Positions 62,987-64,000 of a DNA stretch of 64,000 nucleotides are shown here, piece by piece. The notes beneath the pieces are model-generated. The model ran no database searches, was not told the origin of the DNA, and saw only the letters and a program-made list of their open reading frames with translations. The stretch is from Thalassolituus oleivorans MIL-1 (lineage in GTDB: Bacteria > Pseudomonadota > Gammaproteobacteria > Pseudomonadales > Oceanobacteraceae). A program made the position numbers and the translations under genes. How positions within the stretch are numbered: position 1 is the first letter of the stretch; each line of letters starts with the position of its first letter. Where the stretch lies: contig NC_020888.1 in NCBI RefSeq assembly GCF_000355675.1, positions 186,001 to 250,000 on the forward strand. Reading direction: 5' to 3'.

Positions 62987-63847
62987 CTACCAGCGAATAG
63001 ATTGAGCCAGCTGATTGATGGCTACTTGCGCACGCAGTAGCTGTGACGTTATTGGCTCTATCTTGAAGCTATCTAACGATAGGTATGGGTGTTGAGGTGA
63101 TGAAATACTGCCTTGAGTTTCTATGCCACTTACCGCAGTAACGGCCAATCCTACGGAAGCGACCGTCGGCCATTCATCGCCTTGATATTGCGTATCTTGA
63201 TACGCCTTCATTGTCGCTGCTAATACATCGGGCAAATGCCATTTTTTTGCCAGTAAGTTAGCCGCATCATTTGCTGCAATGCCGAGTGTTTCGCGTAGCA
63301 ATTCATCTAATACTAAGTCGCCATTGGCCTGCTTACGCAAAAAAGCTTGATTCGTTTCTTGGTGAAAATGATGCACCAAAAATAACAGACCCAGATTGTG
63401 AAATAAGGCTGCCGTGCGCGCTGTGCCTATGTCGACGGCTGGTGGCGGTGTAATGCAAGGTATAAGTAGGGTGGTTGCTTCGGCAATTAAGAGGGTACGC
63501 GCCCAAAATTGTCCTGCATGAAAGTTCGGGCAGCGCGACGTGTTAAATGGAGAAGACACGGCAAGTGCTACGCCGACACTTCGAACTACATTTAATCCCA
63601 AACGCGCGCAAGCAGAATCGAGCCGAGTAATCGGGCTAGTGGGGGCCGACCAAGCTGAATTCGCTAGAGCTAAAAGTTTAGCGGCTATGGTTGGACTTCG
63701 TTCGAGTATGGTCGGTAGTTGATCTAATTCGAGATCTGGCCGAGCGAACGCTTGCAACAAATGAGAAGTACCAATCGACATAATTGGCACATCTGATTGT
63801 GGGAATATTTGTTCAAACTCTAATGCGGAATTGAATCGTTTCGTCAT
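62987..63847 (-). CDS. HDOD domain signalling protein
   Basis: About 286 aa from ATG 63847 (MTKRFNSALEFEQ), preceded by GAGAAGG; GTG 63856 is an alternative. The HDOD fold shows LPTILERSPTIAAKLLALANSAW, NVVRSVGVALAV and ALFHNLGLLFLVHHF. HDOD proteins act in signalling, often with c-di-GMP. The EAL-domain gene lies directly upstream on the same strand. Confidence 0.85.
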   Translation of the reverse strand: MTKRFNSALEFEQIFPQSDVPIMSIGTSHLLQAFARPDLELDQLPTILERSPTIAAKLLALANSAWSAPTSPITRLDSACARLGLNVVRSVGVALAVSSPFNTSRCPNFHAGQFWARTLLIAEATTLLIPCITPPPAVDIGTARTAALFHNLGLLFLVHHFHQETNQAFLRKQANGDLVLDELLRETLGIAANDAANLLAKKWHLPDVLAATMKAYQDTQYQGDEWPTVASVGLAVTAVSGIETQGSISSPQHPYLSLDSFKIEPITSQLLRAQVAINQLAQSIRW

Positions 63848-63866
63848 TAGCAACACCTTCTCACGG

Positions 63867-64000
63867 TTACGACCATGAGCGCCGTTGGGCTAGAACAACA
63901 ATCTGGCTCGCTTCTACTGGGCGGCTAAAATAGAAGCCTTGGCAAATATCACAACCGATGCCTCTAAGAGCAATCACTTGGTCACTTTCTTCGACACCCT
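63867..64000 (-). CDS. EAL-domain protein, C-terminal end only
   Basis: The frame runs off the window edge. The 43 visible residues include GVEESDQVIALRGIGCDICQ, split before GFYFSRPVEASQI, the standard end of an EAL phosphodiesterase domain that degrades c-di-GMP. Whether a GGDEF or sensor domain precedes it cannot be seen. Stop TAA at 63867-63869. Confidence 0.85.
   Translation of the reverse strand, partial: GVEESDQVIALRGIGCDICQGFYFSRPVEASQIVVLAQRRSWS

Overview
The window reads as a gammaproteobacterial chromosome, probably a marine member of the Oceanospirillales or a close relative of the pseudomonads. The pointers are a Crc-type protein beside pyrE and rph, the order coaBC-dut-algC-argB with the long membrane-anchored algC form, radC-rpmB-rpmG-mutM, and the ubiE-ubiJ-ubiB / hisI-hisE / tatABC cluster. 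The taxonomic placement is inference from gene content.

Bases 1 to about 29,850 are a genomic island that continues past the left edge. It ends at a P4-type tyrosine integrase (28260-29516) lying against the 3' end of yicC, a known landing site of mobilizable islands. Its cargo is: the 3' part of a HipA-like kinase gene, a conserved hypothetical, an AAA ATPase with DUF4143, a hipBA pair with three operator-like palindromes, an AlpA regulator with a DUF927 ATPase, then a tightly coupled eight-gene operon (8059-24915). After this come a hypothetical gene, a repeat-rich intergenic region, a helicase relic and a higBA toxin-antitoxin pair.

The eight-gene operon is the main content. It encodes a small HTH regulator, an N6-adenine DNA methyltransferase, an AAA ATPase, a small unknown protein, a type I specificity subunit, a 1377-residue NERD / double kinase / AAA protein, a 548-residue unknown and an 1826-residue protein with a PD-(D/E)XK-like motif and a HerA-type ATPase. 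The set and order match the methylation-associated defense system (MADS, mad1-mad8) as I recall it from the literature. The methylase and specificity subunit would mark self DNA. The kinase, ATPase and nuclease parts would sense and restrict unmarked DNA. The last three proteins also parallel DptF-DptG-DptH of phosphorothioate-dependent restriction in order and size.

Bases 29,878 to 64,000 are core chromosome. yicC and rph diverge; then follow crc and pyrE, slmA/argB/algC/dut/coaBC (minus strand), radC, rpmBG, mutM, a DEDD exonuclease, an envelope protein, ggt, a ferredoxin and coaD. An oxidation cluster (GMC oxidoreductase, its Tat-exported partner, a coniferyl-aldehyde-type dehydrogenase and a divergent TetR regulator) precedes several secreted proteins, a second TetR gene, an SLC13 transporter and a UbiA-family prenyltransferase. 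The right end holds tatABC, hinT, hisE, hisI and ubiB-ubiJ-ubiE on the minus strand, then a DUF1145 protein, an HDOD protein and the C-terminal end of an EAL-domain protein cut by the window edge.
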